In this document: positions 25,227 through 35,403 of the stretch, piece by piece
Layout of the letters: each line of letters begins with the position of its first letter
Numbering within the stretch: position 1 is the first letter of the stretch
Assembly: GCA_947501005.1 (NCBI GenBank)
Contig: CANMTU010000001.1
Coordinates: forward strand, 2,008,501 to 2,072,500
Reading direction: 5' to 3'
DNA: 64,000 nucleotides
Source: an uncultured Erythrobacter sp.
GTDB lineage: Bacteria; Pseudomonadota; Alphaproteobacteria; Sphingomonadales; Sphingomonadaceae
Position numbers and translations under genes: made by a program
Notes under the pieces: model-generated
What the model was told of the DNA's origin: nothing
The model's database searches: none
What the model saw: only the letters and a program-made list of their open reading frames with translations

Positions 25227-26648
25227 ATGACCGATACGACACTCTTGATCCCCGACCAGAAGAAGGTCGGAATGGTTTCTCTCGGCTGCCCCAAGGCGCT
25301 GGTCGATTCCGAACGCATCCTCACGCGCCTGCGGGCTGATGGTTATGCCATGAGCCCGGACTATGCCGGCGCCGACGTGGTGCTGGTCAACACCTGCGGC
25401 TTTCTCGATTCCGCCAAGGAGGAAAGCCTCGACGCCATCGGCGAGGCGATCAACGAGAACGGCCGCGTCATCGTGACCGGTTGCATGGGCGACGAGGCCG
25501 AGGCGATCCGCGCGCGCTTTCCGCAGGTTCTGGCGATTACCGGCGCACACCAATACGAGGACGTGGTCGAGGCGGTGCACGAAGCCGCCCCGCCCACGCA
25601 GGGGCCGTTCGTCGATCTCATTCCGCAGCCGGGTGCGCTCAAGCAGCGCAGCGGCAGCGCGGACGAATACGTCAAATTGACGCCGCGGCACTACAGCTAT
25701 CTGAAGATCAGCGAGGGGTGCAACCACTCCTGCGCCTTCTGCATCATCCCCGACCTGCGCGGCAAGCTCGCCAGCCGGCGGATCGACGCGGTGCTGCGCG
25801 AGGCGGAAAAGCTGGTCGCGGCGGGCACCCGCGAATTGCTGGTGATCAGCCAGGATACCAGCGCCTATGGCGTCGACACCCGGCATGAGGAGCGGATGTG
25901 GAAAGGCCATCCCGTCCGCGCGCACATGACCGATCTTGCCCGCGAACTGGGGCAGCTGCGCACGCCGCAGGGCATCCCGCCCTGGGTGCGGCTGCATTAC
26001 GTCTATCCCTACCCACATGTCGACGCGGTGATCCCGCTGATGGCCGAGGGGTTGCTGACGCCCTATCTCGACATACCGTTCCAGCATGCCAGCCCCGCCG
26101 TGCTGCGGCGCATGAAGCGCCCGGCGAACGAGGCGAAAGTGCTCGAACGGTTGAAGAACTGGCGCGCCATCTGCCCGGATATCGCCATCCGTTCGAGCTT
26201 CGTGGTCGGCTTTCCGGGCGAGACGGAGGAGGATTTCCGCTACCTCCTCGAATGGCTGGAGGAAGCGCAGCTCGACCGGGTCGGCGCGTTCCGGTTCGAG
26301 CCGGTGGCGGGCGCGCAGGCCAACACCCTGCCCGATCCGGTACCCGAAGCGGTCAAGGAAGAGCGCTACGCCCGGTTGATGGACGTGACCGAACGAATCA
26401 GCGCGGCCAAACTCACGGCGAAGATCGGCCGCACCATCCCGGTCATCATCGACGAGGTCGGCGTGCCGGATGCGGACGGCGATATCGGCGCGACCGGCCG
26501 CAGCCAGGCCGACGCGCCCGAGATCGACGGGCAGGTTTTCCTGCGCGGGGCAACCGCCGCGACACAGGCTGGCGATATCGTCGACGTGGTGATCGAGGAT
26601 GCCGATGCGCACGATCTCTACGCGGTCATGGCCGATGGCACCCGATAG
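25227..26648 (+). CDS. rimO: Ribosomal protein S12 methylthiotransferase RimO
   Basis: RimO adds a methylthio group to an aspartate of ribosomal protein S12 using two iron-sulfur clusters and SAM. The N-terminal UPF0004 domain has [17 protein letters not shown] and VTGCMGD. The radical-SAM motif is CNHSCAFC (CxxxCxxC) followed by IPDLRGK. A C-terminal TRAM domain starts near [12 protein letters not shown]. The length of 473 residues fits. The wording [12 protein letters not shown] and IPDLRGK favours RimO over MiaB. The next gene follows after 36 nt. Confidence 0.96.
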   Translation: MTDTTLLIPDQKKVGMVSLGCPKALVDSERILTRLRADGYAMSPDYAGADVVLVNTCGFLDSAKEESLDAIGEAINENGRVIVTGCMGDEAEAIRARFPQVLAITGAHQYEDVVEAVHEAAPPTQGPFVDLIPQPGALKQRSGSADEYVKLTPRHYSYLKISEGCNHSCAFCIIPDLRGKLASRRIDAVLREAEKLVAAGTRELLVISQDTSAYGVDTRHEERMWKGHPVRAHMTDLARELGQLRTPQGIPPWVRLHYVYPYPHVDAVIPLMAEGLLTPYLDIPFQHASPAVLRRMKRPANEAKVLERLKNWRAICPDIAIRSSFVVGFPGETEEDFRYLLEWLEEAQLDRVGAFRFEPVAGAQANTLPDPVPEAVKEERYARLMDVTERISAAKLTAKIGRTIPVIIDEVGVPDADGDIGATGRSQADAPEIDGQVFLRGATAATQAGDIVDVVIEDADAHDLYAVMADGTR

Positions 26649-26684
26649 TCTGAAACGACCGGCATCCTGCGGCGTTGGGCAGGC

Positions 26685-27497
26685 ATGACCATATCGATCC
26701 GCTCCAGTTTCGCCTTCAACCTGCCATCCAAGGGCGATGTGCTGCTGCAATTCGAAGCCGCCGACATTCCCGAGCAGCGCATCCTGTCGTCCAACACGAA
26801 GCTGTCGGAAGCCGACCACCGCGCCAGCGTTCCCGCGCAGGACAATGTGGGAGAACGGATCTGGATCAGGGCCGAAGGCGATTTCGAAGTCGAATACAGT
26901 GCCGAGGTCGAGATCGAACGGCAGGTGGCCGACCTTTCCAAACTGGCGCAGCTTTCCCTCCACGACATGCCCGGCGAGGCGGTGCAGTACCTGTTCGACA
27001 GCCGCTATTGCCCGGCCACGCGCTTCCAGGCCTTCGTTGATACCGAGTTCGGCGATCTCGCTGGCGGGGCCAAGGTCGCCGCCATGCGCGACTGGATCGC
27101 GGGCCACCTTACATATACGCGCGGCTCCTCCGGGTCCGAGACGGATGCGCTCGACACCTTCGTGGAGCGGCAGGGCATCTGCCGCGACTATGCCCACCTC
27201 CTCGTCAGCATGGCGCGGGCCGCTGCCATCCCCGCGCGCTTCATCGCCTGCTATGCGCCCGGGGTGGAACCGCCGGATTTCCATGCCGTCGCCGAAGTCT
27301 TCCTGTGCGACCCCCAAACCCCGGGCGGCGGCACGTGGCAGATCGTCGATGCGACCGGCATGGCCGACCCTGCGCAAACGGTGAAGATCGGCATCGGGCG
27401 CGATGCCGCAGATGTGAGCTTCATGACCAGCTTCGCGGCGAGCGAATTCCGATCGAGTTCCGTCTCGGTCACCGCCAGTGACGGGCCGCAGGACTGA
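26685..27497 (+). CDS. Transglutaminase-like cysteine peptidase family protein
   Basis: A 270-residue protein with an N-terminal beta domain (about 1-110) and a transglutaminase-like core. The catalytic triad is visible as Cys in QGICRDYAHLL (about residue 167), His in PDFHAVAEVF and Asp in IVDATGMADP. There is no signal peptide, so it is probably cytosolic. Such proteins act as peptidases or transglutaminases; the substrate is unknown. It sits between rimO (36 nt upstream) and zwf (69 nt downstream) on the same strand. Confidence 0.85.
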   Translation: MTISIRSSFAFNLPSKGDVLLQFEAADIPEQRILSSNTKLSEADHRASVPAQDNVGERIWIRAEGDFEVEYSAEVEIERQVADLSKLAQLSLHDMPGEAVQYLFDSRYCPATRFQAFVDTEFGDLAGGAKVAAMRDWIAGHLTYTRGSSGSETDALDTFVERQGICRDYAHLLVSMARAAAIPARFIACYAPGVEPPDFHAVAEVFLCDPQTPGGGTWQIVDATGMADPAQTVKIGIGRDAADVSFMTSFAASEFRSSSVSVTASDGPQD

Positions 27498-27566
27498 ATG
27501 GGCGAAGCGGCGGGACGCCACCTGAACCGCCAGTGCCGCCAAAGATTACGGAGCGATAAGCGCCAG

Positions 27567-29018
27567 ATGCAGGACAGGAATTTCACGGCCGACCGTCTGC
27601 TGCTGTTCGGAGCGACAGGCGATCTGTCGCAGCGCATGCTCCTGCCCTCGCTATGCGCGCTTCACAACGACAAGCTGCTGGCGAGCGACCTCAAGATCGT
27701 CGGCACGGCGCGCTCCGACATGAGCACGGCGGAGTTTCGCAACATCGCCCGCGAGGCGCTGGAAAAGCATCTTCCTGCCGAGCGGCGCGGCGGCATGGCC
27801 GATTTCCTCAACCGGCTGAGCTATGTGCCGGTCGATGCGACGACGCCCGAGGGATACGATCAGCTGGCCGAGGAAATCGGCGACTATTCCGACGGTCTCG
27901 CCATTTTCCTGTCCACCGCCCCCAGCCTGTTCGAGGCGACGATCGCCGGGCTGGAACGGGTCGGGCTGACCGAAGGCAAGGTCCGCATCGGGCTCGAAAA
28001 GCCGCTCGGAACCGATCTCGCCTCGAGCAAGGAAATCAACGACGCGGTCGCCAAGGCGTTCGAGGAAAGCCGCATCTTCCGGATTGACCATTACCTCGGC
28101 AAGGAGACGGTGCAGAACCTGCTTGCCCTGCGCTTTGCCAACATCCTGCTCGAACCGGTGTGGAATTCCAATTATATCGAGCATGTCCAGATCACCGTCG
28201 CCGAGACGGTCGGCCTGGAATCGCGCGTCGCCTATTACGACGACAGCGGCGCGCTGCGCGACATGGTGCAGAACCACATGCTGCAATTGCTTGCGCTGGT
28301 GGCGATGGAACCGCCAAGCAGTTTCGATGCCACCGCCGTGCGTGACGAGAAGGTCAAGATCTTGCGCGCGCTGCGCAAGACTTCGGGCAATGAGGTTGTC
28401 ACCGGGCAATACACGTCAGGTGCCGTGGGCGGTCAGGCCGTGCCCGGCTATGATGAGGAACTTGGGAAGCCGAGCGACACCGAGACACTGGTGGCGATCA
28501 AGGCCCATGTCGACAACTGGCGCTGGCGCGGCGTGCCGTTCTACCTGCGCACCGGCAAGCGCATGCCGAAACGCCTGACCGAAATCGTGGTGCAATTCCG
28601 CAGCGTGCCGCATTCGATCTTCGAGGGACGCGGCGCGCAGACCCAGCCCAACCGCCTGGTGATCGGCATCCAGCCGCGCGAGAACATCCAGCTCAGCATG
28701 ATGGCCAAGGTGCCGGGCCTCGGGCGCGAGGGGATTCGCCTGCGCCCCGTTCCGCTAGACATCGCGATGCCCGATGCCTTTTCCGGCAAGGTCCATCGCA
28801 TCGCTTACGAACGCCTGCTGCTCGACCTTATCGAGGGCGATCAGACCCTGTTCGTCCGGCGCGACGAGGTGGAGGCGCAATGGGACTGGATCGACGCGAT
28901 CCGCGAGGACTGGGACGAGAACGGCACCCGGCCCAGAAGCTACAGCGCGGGAACCTGGGGGCCGAGCGCCGCCATCGCGCTGACCGAACGCGATGGAGTG
29001 ACCTGGCACGATGACTAA
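27567..29018 (+). CDS. zwf: Glucose-6-phosphate 1-dehydrogenase
   Basis: Zwf oxidises glucose 6-phosphate to 6-phosphogluconolactone, feeding the Entner-Doudoroff pathway. The nucleotide-binding start [30 protein letters not shown] and the active-site RIDHYLGKE are intact, and the length of 483 residues is normal. The ATG at 27567 has GGAG upstream and sits close to the Rossmann motif. The stop overlaps the edd start by 8 nt. It opens an overlapping four-gene set zwf-edd-glk-eda, so expression is almost certainly shared. A 6-phosphogluconolactonase gene (pgl) is missing from the cluster. Confidence 0.97.
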   Translation: MQDRNFTADRLLLFGATGDLSQRMLLPSLCALHNDKLLASDLKIVGTARSDMSTAEFRNIAREALEKHLPAERRGGMADFLNRLSYVPVDATTPEGYDQLAEEIGDYSDGLAIFLSTAPSLFEATIAGLERVGLTEGKVRIGLEKPLGTDLASSKEINDAVAKAFEESRIFRIDHYLGKETVQNLLALRFANILLEPVWNSNYIEHVQITVAETVGLESRVAYYDDSGALRDMVQNHMLQLLALVAMEPPSSFDATAVRDEKVKILRALRKTSGNEVVTGQYTSGAVGGQAVPGYDEELGKPSDTETLVAIKAHVDNWRWRGVPFYLRTGKRMPKRLTEIVVQFRSVPHSIFEGRGAQTQPNRLVIGIQPRENIQLSMMAKVPGLGREGIRLRPVPLDIAMPDAFSGKVHRIAYERLLLDLIEGDQTLFVRRDEVEAQWDWIDAIREDWDENGTRPRSYSAGTWGPSAAIALTERDGVTWHDD

Positions 29019-30825
29019 GCCCCTGAACGACACCATCCACCGGATCACCCGGCGCGTGATCGACAATTCGCGCGACAGCCGCGCGGCCTATCTCGGCCTG
29101 ATGGACCGCGAGGGCGAACGACAGGTCGATCGCACCAATCTGTCGTGTTCGAACCTCGCTCACGCCTTTGCCGGGGCCGAGGAAGACAAGGAAGCGATCA
29201 AGCGGGTCATGGGGCCAAACCTCGCCATCGTGACCGCTTATAACGACATGCTGTCGGCCCATCAGCCCTATCATCGCTATCCCGAACAGATAAAGATCTG
29301 GGCGCGCGAAGTCGGCGCGACCGCGCAGGTCGCGGGCGGTACCCCTGCCATGTGCGACGGGGTGACGCAGGGGCAGGACGGCATGGAACTGTCGCTGTTC
29401 AGCCGCGATACGATTGCCCTGTCGACGATCGTCGCGCTCAGCCATTCGGTGTTTAACGGGATGGCGCTGCTCGGCATTTGCGACAAGATTGTGCCGGGCC
29501 TGCTGATGGGCGCCCTGCGCTTTGGTCATCTGCCCGCCGTCTTCGTGCCGGCCGGTCCGATGCCGACGGGGATCTCGAACAAGGAAAAGCAGCGGGTCCG
29601 CCAGCTTTATGCCGAGGGCAAGGTCGGGCGCGAGGAACTGCTCGACAGCGAAAGCGCGAGCTATCATTCGCCCGGCACCTGCACGTTCTACGGCACCGCC
29701 AATTCCAACCAGATGATGATGGAGATGATGGGGCTGCACGTCCCCGGCGCCGCCTTCGTCCAGCCGGGCAGGAAATTGCGGCAGGAACTGACCCGCGCCG
29801 CCACCCACCGGCTCGCCGCAATGCACAAGGAGGGCGGCGACTATCGCCCGCTTTCGCGCGTGGTGGACGAAAAGGCGATCGTGAACGCGGCCATCGGCCT
29901 GCTCGCCACCGGGGGATCGACCAACCATGCGATCCACATTCCCGCCTTCGCGCGTGCGGCCGGCATCCGCTTCGACTGGACCGACCTTGCCGAATTGAGC
30001 CGGGTCGTCCCGCTCGTCACCCGGGTCTATCCCAACGGATCGGGCGACGTGAACCATTTCCACGATGCGGGCGGCATGGGCTATGTCATCGGCACCTTGC
30101 TCGACGAGGGGCTGGCTCATGCCGACATCCTCACCGTGTGGGATGGCGGGTTCGAATGTTATGCGCGCGAACCCGGCATGGAGGGGGACGATCTGGCATG
30201 GCGCGACCCCGGCCCATCGGGCGACGACGAAATGCTGCGCCCAGCCTCCGCCCCGTTCCAGAAGGATGGCGGGATGCGTTTGCTCGAAGGCAATCTGGGC
30301 CGCGCCTGCTTCAAGTCCTCCGCGGTCGAGGAAGAACGCTGGACGGTCGAGGCGCCGTGCCGCGTGTTCGAGGATCAGCATTCGGTCAACCAGGCCTTCG
30401 CGCAAGGCGAGCTCGACCGCGATGTGGTCGTCGTCGTCCGCTTCCAGGGGCCGCGCGCCAACGGCATGCCCGAACTGCACAAGCTGACCCCCGCCCTCGG
30501 CGTGTTGCAGGATCGGGGCTACCGCGTGGCGCTCGTCACCGACGGGCGGATGTCGGGCGCGAGCGGGAAGGTGCCCGCCGCGATTCACTGCACGCCCGAG
30601 GCACTGGGCGGCGGGCCGCTCGCGCGCCTGCGCGATGGCGACATCGTGCGGGTCTGTGCGCGCACCGGGACGCTGGCGGCCGAGGCCGATCTCGCGGCGC
30701 GCGAGCCGGTGGCGGAACCTGAGGCCGACATGGGCATGGGCCGCGAATTCTTCGCCATGTTCCGCGCCAGTGCCGACAGCGCCGAACAGGGCGCTTCGGC
30801 CATGCTGGCGCTGGCCGGCCTTTGA
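29011..30825 (+). CDS. edd: Phosphogluconate dehydratase
   Basis: Edd dehydrates 6-phosphogluconate to 2-keto-3-deoxy-6-phosphogluconate (KDPG). It belongs to the IlvD/Edd family with an oxygen-sensitive iron-sulfur cluster. The cysteine-bearing motifs [12 protein letters not shown] and [15 protein letters not shown] are present, as are GGSTNHAIH and the C-terminal [18 protein letters not shown]. The length of 604 residues is normal. It overlaps zwf by 8 nt at its start and glk by 1 nt at its end. Confidence 0.97.
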   Translation: MTKPLNDTIHRITRRVIDNSRDSRAAYLGLMDREGERQVDRTNLSCSNLAHAFAGAEEDKEAIKRVMGPNLAIVTAYNDMLSAHQPYHRYPEQIKIWAREVGATAQVAGGTPAMCDGVTQGQDGMELSLFSRDTIALSTIVALSHSVFNGMALLGICDKIVPGLLMGALRFGHLPAVFVPAGPMPTGISNKEKQRVRQLYAEGKVGREELLDSESASYHSPGTCTFYGTANSNQMMMEMMGLHVPGAAFVQPGRKLRQELTRAATHRLAAMHKEGGDYRPLSRVVDEKAIVNAAIGLLATGGSTNHAIHIPAFARAAGIRFDWTDLAELSRVVPLVTRVYPNGSGDVNHFHDAGGMGYVIGTLLDEGLAHADILTVWDGGFECYAREPGMEGDDLAWRDPGPSGDDEMLRPASAPFQKDGGMRLLEGNLGRACFKSSAVEEERWTVEAPCRVFEDQHSVNQAFAQGELDRDVVVVVRFQGPRANGMPELHKLTPALGVLQDRGYRVALVTDGRMSGASGKVPAAIHCTPEALGGGPLARLRDGDIVRVCARTGTLAAEADLAAREPVAEPEADMGMGREFFAMFRASADSAEQGASAMLALAGL

Positions 30826-31790
30826 TGGACCTCGTCGCAGTCGATATCGGGGGCACTCACGCCCGCTTCTGCCACGCCGTCATCGCGCCCGACGGCGCGA
30901 TCACGCTGGGCGAACCCGAAACGCTGCACATCCGGAATCACGCCAGTTTTCAGACTGCGTGGGACGACTTTCGCGGACGGCAGGGCGGGTCACTGCCGCC
31001 GCGCATGGCGATGGCGATTGCCGGCCGGTTCGGCGGCGAGGTGATCCGCTTCACCAACAATCCGTGGACCATCCGCCCCGCGCAGCTGGGCGTCGAGGCG
31101 TTCACCATCGTCAACGATTTCGAGGCCGTGGCCCATGCGGTCGCGCGTGCGCCGGATGAAGAGTTTCTCCACCTCGCCGGCCCGGACGAGCCGCTGCACG
31201 AAGACGGCACGATCAGCGTGCTCGGCCCCGGCACCGGGCTCGGCGTGGCGCATCTGTGGCGCGGCGAAGGCAAATACCGCGTGCAGGCGACCGAGGGAGG
31301 GCATATCGATTTCGCCCCGCTCGACAGCATTGACGATGCGATCCTCGCCCGACTGCGCAAACGGCACAACCGCGTCTCGGTCGAGCGGGTCGTGTCCGGC
31401 CCCGCGATCGGCGATCTCTACCGGATGCTCGCGGCGCTGGAGAACCGCGCGACGCGCGAGGAGGACGACGTCGCCCTGTGGACCCGCGCCCTCGACGGCA
31501 GCGACCCGCTCGCCGCCGCCGCGCTCGACCGGTTCTGCCTCACGCTCGGCAGCGTGGCGGGCGATATCGCGCTTGCGCAGGGCGGATTCGGCGGCGTGGT
31601 GATCGCGGGCGGCCTCGGCTACCGGCTGCGCGAACATCTGCCCAAATCCGGGTTCGCCGAGCGGTTTCGCGCCAAGGGCCGCTTCGCCGAACTGATGGCG
31701 ACGATCCCGGTCAAGCTCATCACCCACCCCCAGCCCGGCCTGTTCGGCGCGGCCGCCGCCTTCCACCGCCAGCACGGATACACGGAATGA
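30825..31790 (+). CDS. glk: Glucokinase
   Basis: Glucokinase phosphorylates glucose with ATP, supplying Zwf. The 321-residue protein shows the ATP-binding phosphate motif DIGGTHARF (residues 7-15), the glucose-binding NDFEAVA, and LGPGTGLGVA with ATEGGHIDF. The start is ATG at 30825, overlapping the edd stop as TGATG; a TTG one codon earlier is less likely. It overlaps eda by 4 nt at its end. Confidence 0.95.
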   Translation: MDLVAVDIGGTHARFCHAVIAPDGAITLGEPETLHIRNHASFQTAWDDFRGRQGGSLPPRMAMAIAGRFGGEVIRFTNNPWTIRPAQLGVEAFTIVNDFEAVAHAVARAPDEEFLHLAGPDEPLHEDGTISVLGPGTGLGVAHLWRGEGKYRVQATEGGHIDFAPLDSIDDAILARLRKRHNRVSVERVVSGPAIGDLYRMLAALENRATREEDDVALWTRALDGSDPLAAAALDRFCLTLGSVAGDIALAQGGFGGVVIAGGLGYRLREHLPKSGFAERFRAKGRFAELMATIPVKLITHPQPGLFGAAAAFHRQHGYTE

Positions 31791-32395
31791 CCATCGAAGA
31801 CATCATGCGCACCGCCCCGGTCATCCCGGTCATCGTCGTGGACGACGTGGCGCACGCCGTGCCGCTTGCCCGCGCGCTGGTTGCGGGCGGGTTGCCCGTG
31901 CTGGAAGTCACCTTGCGTACGCCGGCCGCCCTGCCCGCGATCGCGGCGATGAAAGCGGTCGACGGGGCGATCGTGGGGGCCGGTACGGTCACCAACGAAG
32001 AGGATCTTGCCGCCGCGATGGAGGCAGGCAGCGCGTTCATCGTTTCCCCCGGCCTGACCGAGCCGCTGGGCAAGGCCGCGATCCGCGAGCGGGTGCCCTT
32101 CCTCCCCGGCATCGCCAATGCCGGGGACATCATGCGCGGGCTCGATCTGGGGCTGACGCATTTCAAGTTCTTCCCTGCCATGGCGTCGGGCGGCCTGCCG
32201 GCGTTGCAGGCGCTCGCCGCGCCGTTCGGCCAGTGCCGCTTCTGCCCCACGGGCGGGGTGTCGGAGACGAACGCGGCGGAATGGCTCGCCTTCGATCCGG
32301 TGCTGTGCGTCGGGGGAAGCTGGGTCGCCCCGCGCGGCCCGATCGATGAGGCGCAGGTGGAACAGGTCGCGCGCGCGGCGGCCGCGCTGGCCTAA
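31787..32395 (+). CDS. eda: KDPG aldolase (2-keto-3-deoxy-6-phosphogluconate aldolase)
   Basis: Eda splits KDPG into pyruvate and glyceraldehyde 3-phosphate, ending the Entner-Doudoroff route. The Schiff-base lysine is Lys127 in HFKFFPA and the catalytic glutamate is Glu40 in VLEVTLRT. The length of 202 residues is normal. The ATG overlaps the glk stop (ATGA). The stop shares CTAA with the convergent tilS gene, leaving no room for a terminator between them. Confidence 0.97.
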   Translation: MTIEDIMRTAPVIPVIVVDDVAHAVPLARALVAGGLPVLEVTLRTPAALPAIAAMKAVDGAIVGAGTVTNEEDLAAAMEAGSAFIVSPGLTEPLGKAAIRERVPFLPGIANAGDIMRGLDLGLTHFKFFPAMASGGLPALQALAAPFGQCRFCPTGGVSETNAAEWLAFDPVLCVGGSWVAPRGPIDEAQVEQVARAAAALA

Positions 32396-33369
32396 CCGGT
32401 CCGGCGCGGGTTCTCGGGCCGGAACAGCCAATTCGCTTCGCCGTCCTGCTCGCGGCTTGCGGCCTCGATGCCGGCGATATTGACGCGCCCCCCGTCCAGC
32501 AAGGCCGCGACCATGCGCGCCGCGTCCCTGCGCGTGAGTTCGGCGGCCAGTTCGCGGCAGATCGCAATCACGATCTCCGCCCAGATCGGCGGGCGGTGGA
32601 TGAGGGAATGCGCGAACGGACGGTAGGTGAACGGGTCGCCGGGCGTGCCGGCGCGGTCCAGATCCTCAAGGACGAGGCCATCCACCGCATCCTGCATCTC
32701 CGCAAGATGGGCGGCGGCGCGGCTCAGCCCCGACACATCGACCAGATCGCTTGCGGCGAGCGCCCGGCGCATCCGCACCCGGTCGAACCGGTCGTCGCCG
32801 TTCGATGGATCGCATACCGGTTCGAAGCCACTCTGCCTCACGATTTCGGCCAGTTCCGCGCGGCGCCAGCCGAGCAGGGGGCGGCACAGGGGAATGGTGG
32901 TGCCCGGAAGGGGCAACAGGTTCCGTATCCCGGCCAGCCCGGAAAGCCCGCTCCCCCGATTGGCGCGCATCAGGAAGGTTTCGGCCTGATCGTCCGCATG
33001 ATGCGCGGTCGCGACAGCGGCGATTCCCCCGTCCTGCGCCCAGCGGGCCAGGGCGGCGTAGCGGGCACCCCGCGCCTCGGCCTGAATGTTGCCGGGGCCT
33101 ACCGTAACGCGCAATGGCGCATGCGGGATGTCGAGCGCCCGGCAGATGCCGCCGGCGAACTCCGCTTCCGCGCCGCTTTCTGGTCGCAGCCCGTGATCGA
33201 CCGTCACCGCCGCGACGCGGCCGGGCAGGCAGCCATTCGCCAGCAGCAGGAGCGCAAGGCTGTCAGGCCCGCCGGAAAAGGCGATACCGAGCCGCTCTGT
33301 ACCCTCCACCGCCCATAGATCGGCAAGATCGGCCCGGAACCGCTCCACCAGTTCCGGGCGCGGCATCAT
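32392..33369 (-). CDS. tilS: tRNA(Ile)-lysidine synthetase
   Basis: TilS modifies the wobble C34 of tRNA-Ile(CAU) to lysidine so that it reads AUA. The PP-loop SGGPDSLALLLL lies at about residues 32-43, with VDHGLRPES and ATAHHADDQAETFLMR following. At 325 residues it is shorter than E. coli TilS and probably lacks one of the C-terminal domains, as in many alphaproteobacteria. Two adjacent ATGs (33369, 33366) are possible starts. It lies one base downstream of the cpoB stop, so it is translated from the same message. Confidence 0.95.
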   Translation of the reverse strand: MMPRPELVERFRADLADLWAVEGTERLGIAFSGGPDSLALLLLANGCLPGRVAAVTVDHGLRPESGAEAEFAGGICRALDIPHAPLRVTVGPGNIQAEARGARYAALARWAQDGGIAAVATAHHADDQAETFLMRANRGSGLSGLAGIRNLLPLPGTTIPLCRPLLGWRRAELAEIVRQSGFEPVCDPSNGDDRFDRVRMRRALAASDLVDVSGLSRAAAHLAEMQDAVDGLVLEDLDRAGTPGDPFTYRPFAHSLIHRPPIWAEIVIAICRELAAELTRRDAARMVAALLDGGRVNIAGIEAASREQDGEANWLFRPENPRRTG

Positions 33370-33370
33370 G

Positions 33371-34297
33371 TCAGTTGCAGGTGACCTTGCCGCGGTTCGC
33401 CTGATACTGACTTTGCAAACGGCCCGCGGCCAGCGCCGGATAGGTTTCGCCGAATTCAGCCAGCGCGATGCAGGCGCGCTTGGTATCCTTCAGCGCGATC
33501 ATCGTTTCCGCCAGATAGAGCAGGCTGTCGCCCGCCCGCGCGCCATTGCGATTGTCCTGGTAATTGCGCAGGAACCACGGCGCGGCATCGTTGGGCTTGC
33601 CATCGTCGAGATAGGCCCGGCCGAGCAGGTTGCGACCGTAGCTTGCCATCGCGTGGCTGGGATATTGCTCGACGAACATGGTCAGCTGCTGCTGCGCTTC
33701 GGGATAGAAGCCGGCGTCCCACAGGCGGAACCCGTAATTGTATTCATCCTCGCCCGCATTGCCGGTCTGCGGCTTCATGATCTGCTGCACGGCGGCTAAC
33801 CGGTCCGGCGAAGGCCGGTTGGCGACCGGCAGGGGCCCGGATGGCGTTGCCGAGCCGGACGATACCGCGGGCGCGGACGTATTGCCTGAAGAGAAGCCGG
33901 TGTTCGCGGCAGGGGTCGTCGCGGAGGCCTGCGAAGCTTCCAGAGCCTCGACCCGTTCCTGCAACAGCCGCACCGAATTGCTGCCTTCCTCGTATTGCGC
34001 GGTCAGCCGTTGCAGCTGCGATTCCAGCGCATCGAGCCGCGCGAGAACGTCGGTCAGCGCGGTGGTCGTGGGGGCGTTCGCGGTCGGCGCCGGCTGTCCG
34101 GGCGCGGAAATCTCCGGCTCGAAGAACCGTCCGCTGCTGCCGGGGAAGACCTTGCGTTGCAGCGCGCTGACTTCCGCTTCCAGCTTGCGGATGCGGGCAG
34201 CCTGATCGCCGTCCTGCGCGGCGGCCGGCATCGCGGTGCCGATCAGCGCGAAAGCCATCAGGCCGGATGCGATCCGGCGGGGGTTGCATGCGACCAT
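33371..34297 (-). CDS. cpoB: Tol-Pal system-associated periplasmic protein CpoB/YbgF
   Basis: CpoB coordinates Tol-Pal and PBP1B during outer-membrane constriction. The 308-residue protein has a signal peptide (ending TAMPAAAQD), an N-terminal coiled coil (ARIRKLEAEVSALQRK and ARLDALESQLQRLTAQYEEG), a Ser/Thr/Pro-rich linker, and C-terminal TPR repeats starting EDEYNYGFRLWDAGFYPEA. I prefer the ATG at 34297, preceded by GAGGAG, over the ATG at 34315. In most proteobacteria cpoB follows pal; here no tol-pal genes are adjacent and tilS follows after one base. Confidence 0.9.
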   Translation of the reverse strand: MVACNPRRIASGLMAFALIGTAMPAAAQDGDQAARIRKLEAEVSALQRKVFPGSSGRFFEPEISAPGQPAPTANAPTTTALTDVLARLDALESQLQRLTAQYEEGSNSVRLLQERVEALEASQASATTPAANTGFSSGNTSAPAVSSGSATPSGPLPVANRPSPDRLAAVQQIMKPQTGNAGEDEYNYGFRLWDAGFYPEAQQQLTMFVEQYPSHAMASYGRNLLGRAYLDDGKPNDAAPWFLRNYQDNRNGARAGDSLLYLAETMIALKDTKRACIALAEFGETYPALAAGRLQSQYQANRGKVTCN

Positions 34298-34395
34298 ATT
34301 CGTAAATCTCCTCATCCGGTCCCGCTTTTATTCGCCCGGTTCTAGGTTCGGCAAGCTGTCGGAAGCCTGAAATCTGTCGATAGGCGGCAACCCGC

Positions 34396-35262
34396 TCAGG
34401 TCGCGGCGGTCGTCCCGGTGTCGGCGCCCTCGCGCGGGGGCGCCCCGTCGGCTGCGGGCGCGGCAGGCGCGGCGTCCCCCCGGGCCAGCAGGGCTTCGGG
34501 CGAAACCGGCACGTCGCGGACGATCTCGTCCTTGTCGGACAGGCGCGGCACTTGGCGCCCGCCTACGGTGATCGCCAGGGCTTGCGGCCGTCCGGTCCAG
34601 ACCTGCGGGCCGTTGGCGTCGGCCGGCACGGTGTAGCTGTCACCCTCGTCCATCTGCGCCTCGTACAGCCGCTCGCCATCGGCGTCGTAGAATTTCACCC
34701 AAGTGCCATCCATCGTGCTGGTGAACACGACGGGGCCGCGCGCCACCTGACGCGGGCGCGCGGCAGGGGCCGGTTGGGCCCGATCGCCGGCCTGCGCGAC
34801 CTGCGCGGCGGGCTCTTCCAGCGGAGCGGGGCCCATGCCGGGCGAGAAATAGCTGTTGTAGAAGGCGTAGATCCCGCCGAGCAACAGGACGGCGGCGAGC
34901 ATCGCGAACCACACCAACCCGCGTCCCGGCACCCGCGCCGGATCGCCCGGTTCGATCCGCGCCCCCTGGGCGGGCCGCTGATCCTGCGCGGCGGAAAGTT
35001 CCGCACGCACCGCGTCCAGCACCTCGCGCTCTTCCAGGCCGAGCAGGCGGGCATAGGTGCGACTGAATCCGATCGCATAGGTGCGCGAGGGCAGCGCGGC
35101 GAAATCGCCTTTCTCGATCGAGACGAGATGCCGCTGCGGTATCCGGGTTTCGGCGGCGACCTGTTCGAGTTCCATGCCCGCAGCAATGCGCGCATCGCGC
35201 AGCCGCGTGCCGACGGATGCTTCCTCCACTTTCGATTCCTCTGCGGAATGCACGTCTTCCAT
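34396..35262 (-). CDS. RodZ-like helix-turn-helix membrane protein (DUF4115)
   Basis: A 288-residue single-pass protein with the RodZ layout. A cytosolic HTH_25 domain (about residues 15-85, VGTRLRDARIAAGMELEQVAAET) is followed by one membrane segment (about 118-137, LVWFAMLAAVLLLGGIYAF) and a periplasmic DUF4115 beta domain (about 175-255, VVFTSTMDGTWVKFYDADGE). RodZ links MreB to the elongasome. The ATG at 35262 gives the usual short leader. It lies 98 nt upstream of cpoB and 141 nt downstream of ptsP, all on the same strand. Confidence 0.88.
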   Translation of the reverse strand: MEDVHSAEESKVEEASVGTRLRDARIAAGMELEQVAAETRIPQRHLVSIEKGDFAALPSRTYAIGFSRTYARLLGLEEREVLDAVRAELSAAQDQRPAQGARIEPGDPARVPGRGLVWFAMLAAVLLLGGIYAFYNSYFSPGMGPAPLEEPAAQVAQAGDRAQPAPAARPRQVARGPVVFTSTMDGTWVKFYDADGERLYEAQMDEGDSYTVPADANGPQVWTGRPQALAITVGGRQVPRLSDKDEIVRDVPVSPEALLARGDAAPAAPAADGAPPREGADTGTTAAT

Positions 35263-35403
35263 ACGATCCCCGACTTGATGCGACCCGGCCTTGCGACCAC
35301 CCAACCCGCCGCGGCGTGAAGCCAAGGGTGCAAGGCAGGTCAACCGCGCGCATCCTATAACAGGCGGGTCGGAAAGGCGAGCCGAGACACGATTGCGACG
35401 AAA

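Noticed and set aside
25221-27542. Open frame of 773 codons antisense to rimO and the transglutaminase-like gene
   Set aside because: Covers two well-supported genes in reverse and shows no domain; such frames arise easily at high GC.
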